From Angomonas deanei (Eukaryota; Euglenozoa; Kinetoplastea; Trypanosomatida; Trypanosomatidae): 64,000 bases of DNA. Both the position numbers and the translations under genes were made by a program. The stretch is taken from assembly GCA_903995115.1 (NCBI GenBank), contig LR877152.1, positions 310,001-374,000 of the forward strand. The letters run 5' to 3'. The notes below the pieces were generated by a model. It saw nothing but the letters and a program-made list of their open reading frames with translations, did no database searches and was not told where the DNA came from. Below, piece after piece: positions 50,101 to 60,424 of the stretch. Position 1 is the stretch's first letter, and every line of letters begins with the position of its first letter.

Positions 50101-51062
50101 AAGAACAAGCTACTCATGAGCTCGTAGTTATTGTCGTTGGTGGCCCTTCCGTCGCCGGTCTCGTCGCCTTCCATGCTGGTATAGGGCACTAGGGAAAAGG
50201 CAGACGTGATTTGCTGTGCCATAGCCGCCACCTCCATGTTCTGCTCCGTGACGAGGGTCAAACTCTCGCTAACGGGGGACAGCGCCACCACCGTCACCCC
50301 GCGCCCCTTGTACCGGATGTGGTAGTGGAGTGGGACGTGTAGATTCTGCACCCCTGCCTCTAGCACCCAGCGGGACGCCCGGCACTCCAGGTAGCCGAGC
50401 TTCTCGCCAATGGGGCAGTGCCAAAAGATAAAGAAGAAGCCGTTGCGCACGAGCACACGACCGCAGGTCATGGTGTAAGACATGAGGGCCTCGCTAATCA
50501 CCGGACAATCCATCGAGGCCGACACCTGCGACGAGTACTCCGAGTACATGGTGGCCGAGCCAGAGATGGAAAGAGGGCCGCTCGACAGAAACGAACGCAT
50601 TTCATTCATTTCTCTATCCTGATGGAGTCGCAGCGAATCCTCCCAGTCAATGACCGTCTTGGCGATGCGTACGACATCGTAGTGGTACACGGAGATGACC
50701 TCCTTCAGTTGTAGCTGGCGCTCGTGGAAGTCGGAAAAGTCAACACTGTCCAAGGTCAGTTGAAACCGTTCATTCGGGGCGAAACACCGACAAGCGTCAT
50801 CGCTGGCCAACGCCCTATAACACGCATCCATGTAGGCGGACGAGAACTCCTTTTCCATCAAGCTCTGTTCCTCCGAGAGGGACGGGGGGCGCAACTCGAA
50901 TAGTTGATTGGTGAGACTACCTTGAAATAAATTGTCTTTTATAATGGTCGGGTCATCCCCTTCCTCCTCTCCTGTGCTCTTTTTCCGTTTAGTGTTCAGC
51001 ACAATGTTCGTGGTGGTCTTTAGCTTTGCGTTTTGCGTCTGTTTATCTGCTGCCTGTCCCAT
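47193..51062 (-). CDS. Very large unknown protein, N-myristoylation candidate, with Asn-Thr repeat
   Basis: About 1,290 residues from ATG 51062. The frame is open 39 codons further, but those translate a T-rich and (GT)n splice region. The start MGQAADKQTQNAK has Gly at position 2 and a suitable context for N-myristoylation. A central part (SLFFLPRNVQAHFGRDGRYY, then FFNNRRWFPQWLHGRQ) weakly recalls the CLU domain of clustered-mitochondria proteins, and the C-terminus looks TPR-like (LRALANLALYYFAVGDQQQW), also as in CLU proteins. That similarity is too weak to name it. A hexanucleotide repeat encodes alternating Asn and Thr near 49550-49590. Acidic and Ser-rich linkers separate helical blocks. 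Confidence 0.6.
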   Translation of the reverse strand: MGQAADKQTQNAKLKTTTNIVLNTKRKKSTGEEEGDDPTIIKDNLFQGSLTNQLFELRPPSLSEEQSLMEKEFSSAYMDACYRALASDDACRCFAPNERFQLTLDSVDFSDFHERQLQLKEVISVYHYDVVRIAKTVIDWEDSLRLHQDREMNEMRSFLSSGPLSISGSATMYSEYSSQVSASMDCPVISEALMSYTMTCGRVLVRNGFFFIFWHCPIGEKLGYLECRASRWVLEAGVQNLHVPLHYHIRYKGRGVTVVALSPVSESLTLVTEQNMEVAAMAQQITSAFSLVPYTSMEGDETGDGRATNDNNYELMSSLFFLPRNVQAHFGRDGRYYFFNNRRWFPQWLHGRQQAHISPVNQCLSCVNPLLLATRDAKLSCRTYMQDAFIFENQLTLEFMKNEIDVEMFNLIAKVRERQLEKVKRKRIARAIAIRQERRSRKGTSTFLNGSVTVEVAQDNSNTNNASSRVGDMPYSPSSPNINNNHTNTMMTNTNTNTNTNTNTNTYTTTNTFAQSERTAATASCSMPEESDFSSDDEFAKLMPEDAINLFATGSIIEAFTKAGYPKSLLGILYLTLTQHASPPAHMVREVKREIFFRGLKAFITCHIYETRFPNVHLQPQPLTKEESAASPAKDSTAPTGFFDDEPDFIPSDNDYGEDDVFLSIRRPESVTNVFSSFMGKLKRAALLFIGQPNVVANVGQDTKGENDVGRSRKDDIPSAYVEDTTPSLNPLFGGMTVGGLSNPSGQKSFQSIIEKALLAFMEYSGDELSDNVYYRTSVEDAMIWPEVERLHGTYKEFVLPFIYRKFHLTASMAPELSEPMNAEDKRYVYDALCNAFGVSIVDGSMDDAFAVVKDFTPKSQVKDSVEYFTVPRWVEVQTRQLLRNLYYRREATHREWDLYGASLIPFLSMQRFRCGDQEGYGAGGSRRKPLPPLKKVGIELLNKVTNMTSSPAILWIALAEDCFLSDEDHVKQLFRHNRVALANINAFGMGSGLDLAIDLRRERIRNFSDRCTHLQMLRRQTRLVLQELNIPLLRVQDLLEEAGRCFKPFPLVEHPVGLPEYAESTIAEDIVYAMSLMQEVITEADNVLQHLGNNFSVQYHRYTSELLYVLRQAPPGIHLSDDGEFASAESCVQHMTTLLKKYCTLDILAASDSLHRGVLLFERATALLPQEEDPVFAGRLPPDPEIENCFHSAAEVFSTYAGQHNTKTLRALANLALYYFAVGDQQQWKETIWKLRSAWTDDGPEDIRALLSSSQQPGKTWGSMYSSRSSSAAERTATIPVVFRPFTT
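49548..49625 (-). repeat. Asn-Thr coding microsatellite
   Basis: Inside the large gene a near-perfect hexamer repeat of AAC/AAT and ACC/ACA codons gives about eight NT dipeptides, extended by a short T-rich segment. It is in frame and in a linker. Such hexamers expand by replication slippage, so length may vary between strains. Confidence 0.75.
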
Positions 51063-51080
51063 TTTGTGTGTGTGTGTGTA
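51063..51080. repeat. (TG)n dinucleotide run upstream of the large gene
   Basis: A run of about seven TG units on the plus strand, read as CA repeats in sense, immediately before the ATG at 51062. It lies in the presumed 5' leader/splice region. A similar (CA)n run followed by an A tract occurs near 61456-61486. Confidence 0.7.
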
Positions 51081-51287
51081 ATAAGAAAAGTAAAGGGTCT
51101 TGTGTACTCTTTCGCAGTAAAGGGAAAAGGAAGGAAGTAGTCCATAATGAAATAATCGCATAAAGAAAGAATATGCCAAACAGGAAAAAAAAACAAGAGA
51201 GGTAAAAAAAAAAAAAAATTACAAACAGCAATACCGATTAGAACTAGTTATATTACGGCTGCAAGATCATCAAGTCACTACCAAAGG

Positions 51288-54200
51288 TCATGAGAGGGTC
51301 GAAGGGGGGTGCGTAATGCAGCTCTTGGGCAGTAGCGGTTGTAGGGTCACCGGCTTCATGGAAGAGGGATCCAATGGCGGTGAGGCGTAAGTGCTTACTG
51401 GGATTGGTCGATCGTTCAAAATCTGCGCTCGGCTGTTATACGCCGCGTACGTGTTGTTGTTAAACGAGACGCCAATCAGCCCCGTAAACGCCCCCACTGT
51501 GCAGTTTGTAATAAACGGCGGGTTCGATAGGTCCCGGACGGGGCCGTAGAGTGCTTCACTGTTGGTCGTCGTGACGGGGCTTTGCATCTTTCTCAAATCA
51601 AACAGACGTATCGCGGAGCGGCTACCTGCGACAATGTAGGTGGCTGCCCCCGACTCCAGCGACCCCACCCCCAGCAGAGGCTCGATCGCGCGGGTGGACG
51701 GATCGGTCCCGCACTGCAGGACACCCACCATGCCAAACATTCCCTGTCGGTCATCGTAGTAGCGCACTACGGCGTCGGAGAAGCCTGCGAGGAGACCCCG
51801 TTGAGCGGAGGCACTGGCGAGGGTGGTGAGCACCGCCGACCCTGGGACCCCAATCCGCTGTCCCACCTGCTCCGTGGCGAGGGACAAAGTGTGAATCTCT
51901 GTCCCACCGGAGGCGCCGATGGGGCCGCCAAAGATAAGGGTGGCGTCACTACTGCGGTAGCACGTCTTGAGGTCAATCCATCGATTCTCAGCCGGCGGAC
52001 AGGCAGAGAACACGGCCACCTCGACCGGTGCCTGTCCAGCCTCCCAGCAGTTCTTCAGCAAGTTGAAGCCACCCTTCTTGTTGACCAGTAGGATACCGGA
52101 CTGCTCCGAGAGGTCGTTGATCACTTTCACATCATGTACCGGCCCTGGCAGACGGACCGGAAAGCTGTTCACAATCTCCTGCGAGCTGTAGCTGTCATAG
52201 GAAATGTAGTGGACCACTTGCTTGCGGGTCGCCACCACCATGGACGCCTCCAACGCGCGAAAGTCGGCGCAGACGACCATGTCCGCCTGCACGGCCCCTG
52301 AAATAATCTGATACTTGGCCGCGGAGCTCAGTGAGGTCGCCCCGACTGACCACGGGTCCTTGCGCTGCTCGTAGTTGGTCATCTCCGTCGGGTCCTCCTC
52401 TCCTCCTAGATCGCCGCCGTGGGGCTGTCCAATCTTCCGCGTCTTCAGATCCAACACGAGCTGCCGCATAATATCCGTGTTGCTGGTCGCCCGTGTGCGA
52501 TCGGCCTCCGTGAGGGTGACAATCACCGACGTCACGGAGCACATGTTGCGAAACGCCTCAAAGGCAAACCGTTGGGAAACGGGGGCGCCACCATTGGAGA
52601 GCCTCTTGAGAGCGGTAGAGACCAGACCAGCGTCGCAGTTGTACGACAGCACGCATAGCATTTGCGCCGCATCGTGCAGGAGTCCCTCCACGATGGTAAG
52701 CGCCGTGGGACACAGGGACTCGGGTGCAATGTCGGGGGACTCCGGCGAGGGATCGTCGGACGTGAGGAAAGTGGTCTCAAACACCACGGCGTCGTTGAAG
52801 TGCGCATTGACGGTCGGGCGTGCCGCGTGCAGCTGCGACTTCACCCCAACCTCCGGTTCCTCTAGCGTCCACGACAGGGAGGGCCTGCCGATATCGGCGA
52901 CGTAGTCCTGGATCGCGGTAATCCCAATGTACCGAGACGGGAGGGCGCCCTTGTAGCTGTAGAGTATTTGGCAGCAAAAGTAGATGATCTCCTCTCGCAC
53001 GTTCACACTGGCGTCAAACAAGTAATTGCGCAGCTTAATGAGGAGTGTCTTTTCCATTTGGAGGAAACGCAACTGTTGGTCCTCTGGGAGCAAATCGGCG
53101 CGGGTGCCAACGATGCTAGCCAGCAGGGTGACACAGGAACTCCGCACAATGGGGGAGGGGTTGTCCAGCAGGGCGGTGAACAAGCTAAACCGCGTCGTGC
53201 ACTCCTTCGCGGCGAACCGCTTCGCATGCCGCAGACCAGAGAAGAGCGTGGAGAGCAGCAGGCACGCCCAGGACTGCAGCTCTGGACAGTCGGCGGAGAG
53301 GCACGGGAAGGCGGCGTTGAGGAGCCGATTGTTCCAGCAAAGCGTGCACTGTTTCTCACCGCGGAGGAGGAATTGGCACAAAATGTAGCAGGCAATGGAC
53401 TTGCACCGATTGACGCTACAATCCTTGAGCAAATAGTAAAATTGAGGTTTTTCCACCTTCTCCGTCGGTCCGCTAGTGGTCGGAGAGCCTTTGGGGGAGC
53501 TGTCCCTCGTCTGCGGTGCATCCTCCACGTGGTTGAACCCTTCCCCAGCCACGGTACACTGTATGGTGGAGCTGTCGAGCTTGAGAAGATTGGTGAGGTG
53601 CTTCTCCCCCTGATATTGCTGGAGCTCCGCGCACCCCCGGCAGGGGTCCGCTCGCACCATTTGCATCCACAGAGGCGTAATAACTAGGAGTAGCTCTGGG
53701 GATTTTACGGTAAACCCACCCAAGTACTGCAGTATACCACACTTGATGGCGTAGTGACCGGCAGCGCGGCAGGAGTCCAAGTACTTGATCAGCAACAAGA
53801 AGACGCGGATGTGGTAGCGTGGCTGGTACAGCGCCAGCAGAACAGACGGGAGTTGCTCCGGTATGCCACTCAGGTCGCCAGACTCGATCCAAATATCAAA
53901 GGCCGCAATTTGGTCATCAAAGAAGGTGGAGCGAACATACTCTCCAGTGGGGTTGGGGGCGAGGAGGATGGGCAGCTGACTCACGACCCGCTCGAGGGAG
54001 TAGACCCAGAGCTCCCACAGCGGGTGCCGGTGGGCGAGTTCACTCATGGGCGGGTGCGTCACAGGGGTGCAGCCCGCCGCTCGCAGGAGACGATCGGCCA
54101 GTATTACGTTCCTAAAAAGGGAGGAGGTCGCGCTGTCTTGGCGGAAGAGGTATTGGAACTGGTCTAACGACAATGTGCACCACGCAATGGACTCGCAGAT

Positions 54201-55166
54201 GGCGGTCAGTATCCAGTGCAGCTCCCCCAGTGGGGTGGAGGGGTCGGTCGTGGAGCCTGGAATGTTGCGGATCATCTCGTCCGACACCTGCGGGAGCACC
54301 ACCTTGTGGTGAGAGAACCCAATATACCACTCCAGCGCCATCCGCAGTGGTGTAGTGAGGCAGGCAGTCAGCATATCGGCCGGCAGTGCTGGGCTAAGGG
54401 GGAGCGTCTCCCCCGCGGAACAGGCACAAATGAAAAAGTCGTGCGGTCGCTCCTCGTGCATTTTATTGTTGTACCAGCTCTGCAGCATGGAGCCGGCGCT
54501 GTTCGCATCGAACACATACACCGTCGGGGAGTCCACCAGTTCCGCCATGACAATAATATGCAGTGGCACATAGTGCGACCGCTCCTTGTTGAACATCCAT
54601 ATCTCCCCCTGATCCGTCGCCTGCGGCATCCCGTGTCCATTGTAGTGCATAATCAATCGACCGCTACGCGCCAGACGCCGCGACTTGGCCAAGGCGGACC
54701 GTGCGCTGTCAATACTATTCTCCACCACACGAAACACATTAATGTCCTTGTCTCGCAAGATGGACGATCGATACTGCTTTTCTAATAATTCGGCAATGCC
54801 CTCACTTCCCGTCCCGCGGCTGCCCTGCGGCGCGTACTGCGACACCTGCGCGATAGCGGGGTCCACCCAGCACTCTAGCTTAGCGCATGGCTCCACCCGT
54901 GGCCGGTCCGGCGGTTCGTGCCCGACGTGCAGGTACAACATCATGACCATGTGTGACATGCGCACCCGCACCTGTTTACTACTGCTATTCTCTTCACTAA
55001 GAAACACATTGTAGTACTCGTAGTGATGATCATTTACTAAGGATGGAAGTGGAAAAGGAGAAAACACTTTTATCCGCTCCTCCACGATTTGCTCCGTCGT
55101 CGATACGTCGCCGTCGTGCGCGGAGGCACTAGTTTTATTTTTGTTGGGCTGACGTCTTCGAATCAT
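51288..55166 (-). CDS. RAPTOR: Raptor, TORC1 subunit
   Basis: A 1,292-residue protein. The N-terminal RNC (caspase-like) domain is well preserved: LIMHYNGHGMPQATDQGEIW, then VYVFDANSAGSMLQSW, the features that define raptor/Kog1. It is followed by armadillo/HEAT-type repeats in the middle (LLLSTLFSGLRHAKRFAAKE and similar) and WD40-like blades at the C-terminus (AGSRSAIRLFDLRKM). Raptor presents substrates to TOR kinase in TORC1 and couples nutrients to growth. Length agrees with family members. The ATG at 55166 begins MIRRRQPNKNKTSASAHDGD. The frame is unbroken across almost 3.9 kb. Confidence 0.92.
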   Translation of the reverse strand: MIRRRQPNKNKTSASAHDGDVSTTEQIVEERIKVFSPFPLPSLVNDHHYEYYNVFLSEENSSSKQVRVRMSHMVMMLYLHVGHEPPDRPRVEPCAKLECWVDPAIAQVSQYAPQGSRGTGSEGIAELLEKQYRSSILRDKDINVFRVVENSIDSARSALAKSRRLARSGRLIMHYNGHGMPQATDQGEIWMFNKERSHYVPLHIIVMAELVDSPTVYVFDANSAGSMLQSWYNNKMHEERPHDFFICACSAGETLPLSPALPADMLTACLTTPLRMALEWYIGFSHHKVVLPQVSDEMIRNIPGSTTDPSTPLGELHWILTAICESIAWCTLSLDQFQYLFRQDSATSSLFRNVILADRLLRAAGCTPVTHPPMSELAHRHPLWELWVYSLERVVSQLPILLAPNPTGEYVRSTFFDDQIAAFDIWIESGDLSGIPEQLPSVLLALYQPRYHIRVFLLLIKYLDSCRAAGHYAIKCGILQYLGGFTVKSPELLLVITPLWMQMVRADPCRGCAELQQYQGEKHLTNLLKLDSSTIQCTVAGEGFNHVEDAPQTRDSSPKGSPTTSGPTEKVEKPQFYYLLKDCSVNRCKSIACYILCQFLLRGEKQCTLCWNNRLLNAAFPCLSADCPELQSWACLLLSTLFSGLRHAKRFAAKECTTRFSLFTALLDNPSPIVRSSCVTLLASIVGTRADLLPEDQQLRFLQMEKTLLIKLRNYLFDASVNVREEIIYFCCQILYSYKGALPSRYIGITAIQDYVADIGRPSLSWTLEEPEVGVKSQLHAARPTVNAHFNDAVVFETTFLTSDDPSPESPDIAPESLCPTALTIVEGLLHDAAQMLCVLSYNCDAGLVSTALKRLSNGGAPVSQRFAFEAFRNMCSVTSVIVTLTEADRTRATSNTDIMRQLVLDLKTRKIGQPHGGDLGGEEDPTEMTNYEQRKDPWSVGATSLSSAAKYQIISGAVQADMVVCADFRALEASMVVATRKQVVHYISYDSYSSQEIVNSFPVRLPGPVHDVKVINDLSEQSGILLVNKKGGFNLLKNCWEAGQAPVEVAVFSACPPAENRWIDLKTCYRSSDATLIFGGPIGASGGTEIHTLSLATEQVGQRIGVPGSAVLTTLASASAQRGLLAGFSDAVVRYYDDRQGMFGMVGVLQCGTDPSTRAIEPLLGVGSLESGAATYIVAGSRSAIRLFDLRKMQSPVTTTNSEALYGPVRDLSNPPFITNCTVGAFTGLIGVSFNNNTYAAYNSRAQILNDRPIPVSTYASPPLDPSSMKPVTLQPLLPKSCITHPPSTLS

Positions 55167-55444
55167 TTTAATATTATGACTAAGGTTATGATCACTTTTG
55201 AAAAGATGAGGTCGAGGGAAGAAGAAATTGAACCACTGCTCTGTGGTCTATGGATGACGCAACAACAAAAAAGGTACCACTTTTGTCCGTTCGTTTGCGA
55301 ATAGTATTAAGTATCAGGAATTATAATATTAATAGAGTTATCACGGTTATATTTAATCGAAAAATTACAATCAGGATTGTTTTTTATAGAAAAACAGATA
55401 GTTATATATGCATTTAAAGACCGAAAAGAAAAAGAAATGCTTGG

Positions 55445-58400
55445 CTACTCTACCCGTAGTACGACGCGAACGCCAATGCTCGCCAGCTCTGCGACCCACA
55501 GACGAAGCACCTGGGGAATGGTGACCATGGCGATCGTGTCGGTGGACTCTTCCTTTCCGGCGCCGCAGTACGTGCAGCAGCGCCACGTGTTGTGCTCCGA
55601 GGCGTAACGCTCCACAATCGATAGTAAACTGCCGCACTCGGTGCACACGTAGGCGCGTGTCTCATCGGACGAGCGAACGAGTCGATCCAGGACGACCTCG
55701 CTCATGCATAACTCAGCAACGCATCACGCTCCATCTCCCCGACTCGGATGCCACCGTGGTTCTTTCTGCCCTTCACCGGCTGGCCTGTCTTTGTCACCGC
55801 ACGGAATTTGCGGGCATCTGTGCGGGCACGTGCCTGCCACTTGTCGTTCACCATGTGTCGCAGACGCTGATAGCCGGAGATGCCGACAAATACATCCGCC
55901 TCCATCTCCTCTCCGCTGACGCCGTCAATGAACTTTTCCCTTCCGTAACGATTGTACCCGGATCGGGTCAGTGCATCCCCAATGTCTTCCGCGAGTCGGG
56001 TCGACTCGTCCACGGTGCTCCAGGCGCTGTTGTCGACGAAGCGGCCCTCCACCGCTCCCACCTTGGCTGTCATCATCTCTAGCACCATCCCGACCGTCAT
56101 GCGGGACGGGAAGGCGTGGGGGTTGATAATCACGTCCGGGGTGATGCCGGTCTGCGAGGAGAAGGGGAGGTCGTGCGAGCGGATGTGGAGGGGCAGCGTA
56201 CCCTTCTGGCCGTGACGGGAGGAAAACTTGTCACCTACCGCCGGCGGACGGGGAATGCGAAAGACAACGAGGACAGAGACGGGGTCGGGGCCGTTGTAGG
56301 CGAGGGGGATCACCGAGTGCACCCAGGCGTCCTCACCCTTGTCAAAGTGACCCCACGACACCGTCTTGTGCGCCGAGTACTCAAACTTCTTTTGGTTCGT
56401 GAAGTTGTCCACGCTCTCCACCCGCTTCGCCACGCAGTACACCTCCGTGTTCTTGTGGAGGGAGGGGTACTTGTGATCCGTGGTAAAGTTCACCTTGTCT
56501 TCTAGGTGCGCAAAGGTGCGCTTCGGCGGGAGGCCGTTCGCCTCTAACGCCGGCGTGAAGCGCTCCCCTGTGGCCAGCAAATTTTGAAACACAAACGTGT
56601 CGCTGTCACTACCAACACCGGTCGCGGTAATCACCTTTCCAATGGTAATGCCAGCATTGAGCATGCCACGCTGCGAGGCGGAGCTGTTCAGGATGACGGC
56701 ATCGTCCATGTCAAAGCCAGTGTAGGCCAGAATAGCCACGACAGCATTCACGCCGAGGTTCACGTCATCGAGGTTGTAGTAATCCATCGGCAAGGTGCGG
56801 GAAATGTAACGCTGCGGGAAATAGGTTCGAAATAACTTTGCCTCGCGGCGCCACGCCATCGACTGTAGCTGTGTACCGGAAGATTGCTTGCTAAGACCGC
56901 ACTGAAACAAGTTTCGTGGGGAACAGTTGTACTCAAAGAAGGGAATCGTCGTCGCTGTGAGGGAGATGATGTTGGACCCGTTTTGCTCCATGTACTCGTA
57001 CTTTTTGCCCAGCTGAACGACGGCGTCCTTCAGATCCGATGGCACCGCCGCAATGTCTAACCACATTTGCTCCCATGTGCCGACGTACAGGTGGGGGAAG
57101 GCCAAGTCGGTAGAACTTTCCTTGCCGAAACCCGCAATGTGCTGAATCGGCCGCATGAGTCGGCCGCTATCGCAAAACAAGTACACGCCCTTTGGCTCCT
57201 TGTTCTCTGGTGGGATGTAGACCACCTCCAGCGTGTGCAGTGGGGAAAGGCTAGAAAGTGCAATCAGGCCGTCGGCTCCTACCATGGACCTTTTCGTGAT
57301 GGCCTTCGATTTCCGTAACATCGTCACACCCTTTTCGGCCTCCTCTGGGGTGGTGTAGCCTAGAATCTTGCCTTCCAGCCACACGGGAACCGTTTCCACA
57401 TACGTGTCCACCGTCGCCGTGCTGCTGGTGGGTCGAACCTGGGGGAACGCCTTCCCGATCCACTTCTCGAGCGTCTTCATGCTATCCTTCCCGGAGACAT
57501 GGAGCGTGTCCTCGTCGTCGGGGTAGAGTCCCTTGGAGAGGATGGTGGAGACACTTAAATGGTTCAGCACACCGCAGTCGGCACCGTCGGGACTGTGCAC
57601 CATGCAAATAAACCCGTACGCCTCGCCAGGGTATCGCCGCACCTCACTGGAGCGCATGCCGGCAATGACCGTCCCGCGATGAACGCAGCGCAACTGCTCA
57701 AAAAAGCGGTAAAAGTTCAGGTGATCGGTCAGCACACTCCACCCAGTGTTCTGTGGGTTGTAGAAGTCGCGGTCGTCCTCTAGCTTCATGGTGCCGGTCA
57801 GCAGTAGTTTCTGAACTGGGGCCATGTAGTTGGGGGCCGTCTTGCCTCGTAGCGCGTCGGTGGCAAACTCCCTGAACTGCTTCATGGAATTACTCATCTC
57901 CTTGTGGTTCTGCGTTAACAGTGCCTGAAACAGCGTGTAGGGCAACACACCGGCCAAACGGGACGCAATCTGCTTTTCAAAGATGCTCGTCGCGGTGCCA
58001 AAGATACACATGAAGATTTGGGAAACAGTGAAGATCTCCTGGTATGAAGGTACATCCATTCCTTGGTGCGAGCTCCCCCCGTCGTTAAAGACGAGTAGTT
58101 GGCGCATGGCGGCAATCAGGACATCGAACTTGTTGCGCAACTCGGTCTGCAGCGCCTCCGGCAGCCACGCTCGGAGCTCCTCAGGGGTGGCGTCAGGGGC
58201 CAACGGCGGGGTGGTGACGGGCGCATTGAGGTGAGGGAGAAGGTGGGCCCGCAGCATGAACATGCCGTACCACGCATCGTGGTGTATTTGCGTGTTCGCG
58301 GCAAACTCCGGCAGGAAACGGAATCGCATGCTGGTTTCGTGGTAGTTGGCGTACAGGCGACCGAGCACACTCAGGTAGTCCACATAGTGGGTGAGGCTGC

Positions 58401-60222
58401 CGTAGGGCTGGGATAAGTGGTGCTGGAGAATCGTCTCCACGCGGTCCTTGTGATTGGCCGACACATTCAGACCAACGCTCAGTAGACGGAATAGTTCGGA
58501 GGTGGAGGGGTTATCGACCCCACAGCAGAGCGTCAGAAGCGTCACGGGCACCTGCCACGTCGTCCGACGGGAGAAGCTGAGGAGGATGTTGCCGGTTTTG
58601 GAGTAGTAAAAGTATTGGTAAAGCGTGCGACCACTCTGACGTTTGCAGCGCATCGTCACCGCCTTCTCGGAAAACTTGACGCCCAAATCAGCGAAGGAGG
58701 CACGCTCCACGTTGAGGGGTACATTGCATCGTTGCATGAGCAACGCACGCAAAATACGCTCTCCACCGTTGACAATAAAGTACCCGCCCAGCTCCTTCAC
58801 TTCATCTAGCGCTCGAAACTTGTCGTGCTTGGATTTCAGCCCGCGTAGGACACATCGGGCACCACCGACAATTTCTGGGAAGTCCCCGAAGGGAACCCAA
58901 AACTGTTCCGAGCTAGGGACAAGATAGTCATACTCACGGTGTTTGTCCTCTGGAATGCTGCGATCGGCCATTAACTTCAAAAACAGCGCAGACGTGCTGT
59001 ACAGGGCGACATGCGTCTTTCCGTTCAGTTCGTCCTTCTGGGCATAGTCGGAAGAGAGTTTAAACCCGAGTCGGAGCATACAAGGATTGCTATACGTCTC
59101 GCTGTATCGGCGACAGTACTGTGGGGAGGCAAAAGGGAGCGCCTCATAGAGCAGCTCATCGCAGATGCGAACAGCCTCTGTCACTATATCATCCTCCGAC
59201 TGGCGTTTGGCGTACAGCAAATTGGTCAAATCCTTCTCCACAAACACCTTCTTGAAGATCTCCTCCTCCTCCTTCGTCCACCGCGTCTGAAGACTCTCCA
59301 AGTGGCGAAGACCGGTGCTGGTCTTCTCGAGCAGCAGCACGTGCTTCTCCAGGTTGAACTCGACCAGTTTCTTATCCTCGCCCTCCTTCCCTTCCAAGGA
59401 TTCTAGTACCTGCTTCGAGGTCTCGATACGCTCCGTGATCTTCTCAATAATCTTCACCGCGTTGTGGAGCACACCGTACGCGCACCGGGAGGGGCGGACC
59501 CCCACCACAACATCCAGCAGCATGGGCGACACCGCACCCTTCGGTTCAGCCCCGGGAAAGAAACTCTCCCGCACCGTCGCCGAAAAAAAGGAGTGCTCGC
59601 GTAATCGTTCGTTCACCATAGCGGTCAGGCGTGTGTCAAACAGCGCGTCGAAATCGTTAATGTGCATGGACACCATATCCTGTAGGCCGTCCGTGTTCAC
59701 CCGACTCACCACCTCTCCATCCTTCTGGGTCAGCAGCTCCTGTATCTCGTGTAGCTCCTGCTGACTCTCAAGGAGCAGTTTCCGTTTGAGACCGGGGTAG
59801 ACGGATTTCTCCTCGTTCGGTGTCTTCTCAGCCATGCGGATTGCCTCTTCTACCACCTTGGACAGCTTCTTTACCTCCGTCTCGAGGTGATCTAGTTGCT
59901 TGGGGCCGTCCTTCTGATCGACGGGGTTGGGGTGCGGGTTGGACTCTAGGAGCGGCACAAGGTACTGCAGCTGTCCCAGTATCTCATTGACGTCGTCGCC
60001 GCCGGCTTGGTCCAGACTCACCATGTGCAGGATGCGCTCCTGCACGTACTTCAGTCGCGTCACCGCATTACGAATGTGCATCAACCGTTCTTCCTTCCCC
60101 ATGAACTGTGGTGGGATCCTTTCCTGTGGTAACTTTAACTTACGGCGGCGGGAGGAGCCAGAACTGTGCGTGGAGGATATGGTCTCCCCAGCGGAGGAGG
60201 TCAGCGAGTGTTTCGCAGACAT
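55445..60222 (-). CDS. RPA2: RNA polymerase I second-largest subunit RPA2, C-terminal zinc domain shifted by one base
   Basis: Starts at ATG 60222 (MSAKHSLTSSAGETISSTHS). All landmark blocks of the second-largest subunit are present: YTGFDMDDAVILNSSASQRG (catalytic D-D region), GDKFSSRHGQKGT, and GIRVGEMERDALLSYA at the hybrid-binding end. The simple frame stops at 55702 right after that block. The expected C-terminal zinc domain follows at once in another frame: MSEVVLDRLVRSSDETRAYV, CTECG, then CCTYCG and VLRLWVAELASIGVRV, ending at 55445. One missing base near 55704-55708 reconciles them and gives about 1,592 residues. RPA2 forms the active centre of RNA polymerase I, which in trypanosomes transcribes rRNA (and in some species surface-antigen genes). 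A 230-residue N-terminal extension is coiled-coil rich. Confidence 0.92.
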
Positions 60223-60424
60223 GGGACCTTACTTTCGAGAAAAAAATAAAAAATCGGCTTTACTATAGTGGAGAAAAAAACAAGGGGGTGAAAAATACAA
60301 AAACGTCAGTTCAGGAAACGACACGTTTTCATTGTTTTTATTGTATAACGTGAAAGAAACCAGTGGCCGAATTAACAACAACAAAAAGGAACGCTGCGGA
60401 ATCGTTTACTTGTGACTATTTTTC

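Noticed and set aside
47193-51179. Upstream start at 51179 for the very large protein
   Set aside because: The extra 39 codons translate a T-rich and (CA)n leader region typical of splice sites; MGQAADKQ at 51062 is the better start.
55445-55705. 86-codon frame as an independent small zinc-ribbon gene
   Set aside because: It encodes precisely the C-terminal zinc domain that RPA2 lacks and overlaps its stop codon, with no spacer or splice tract. It is treated as part of RPA2.
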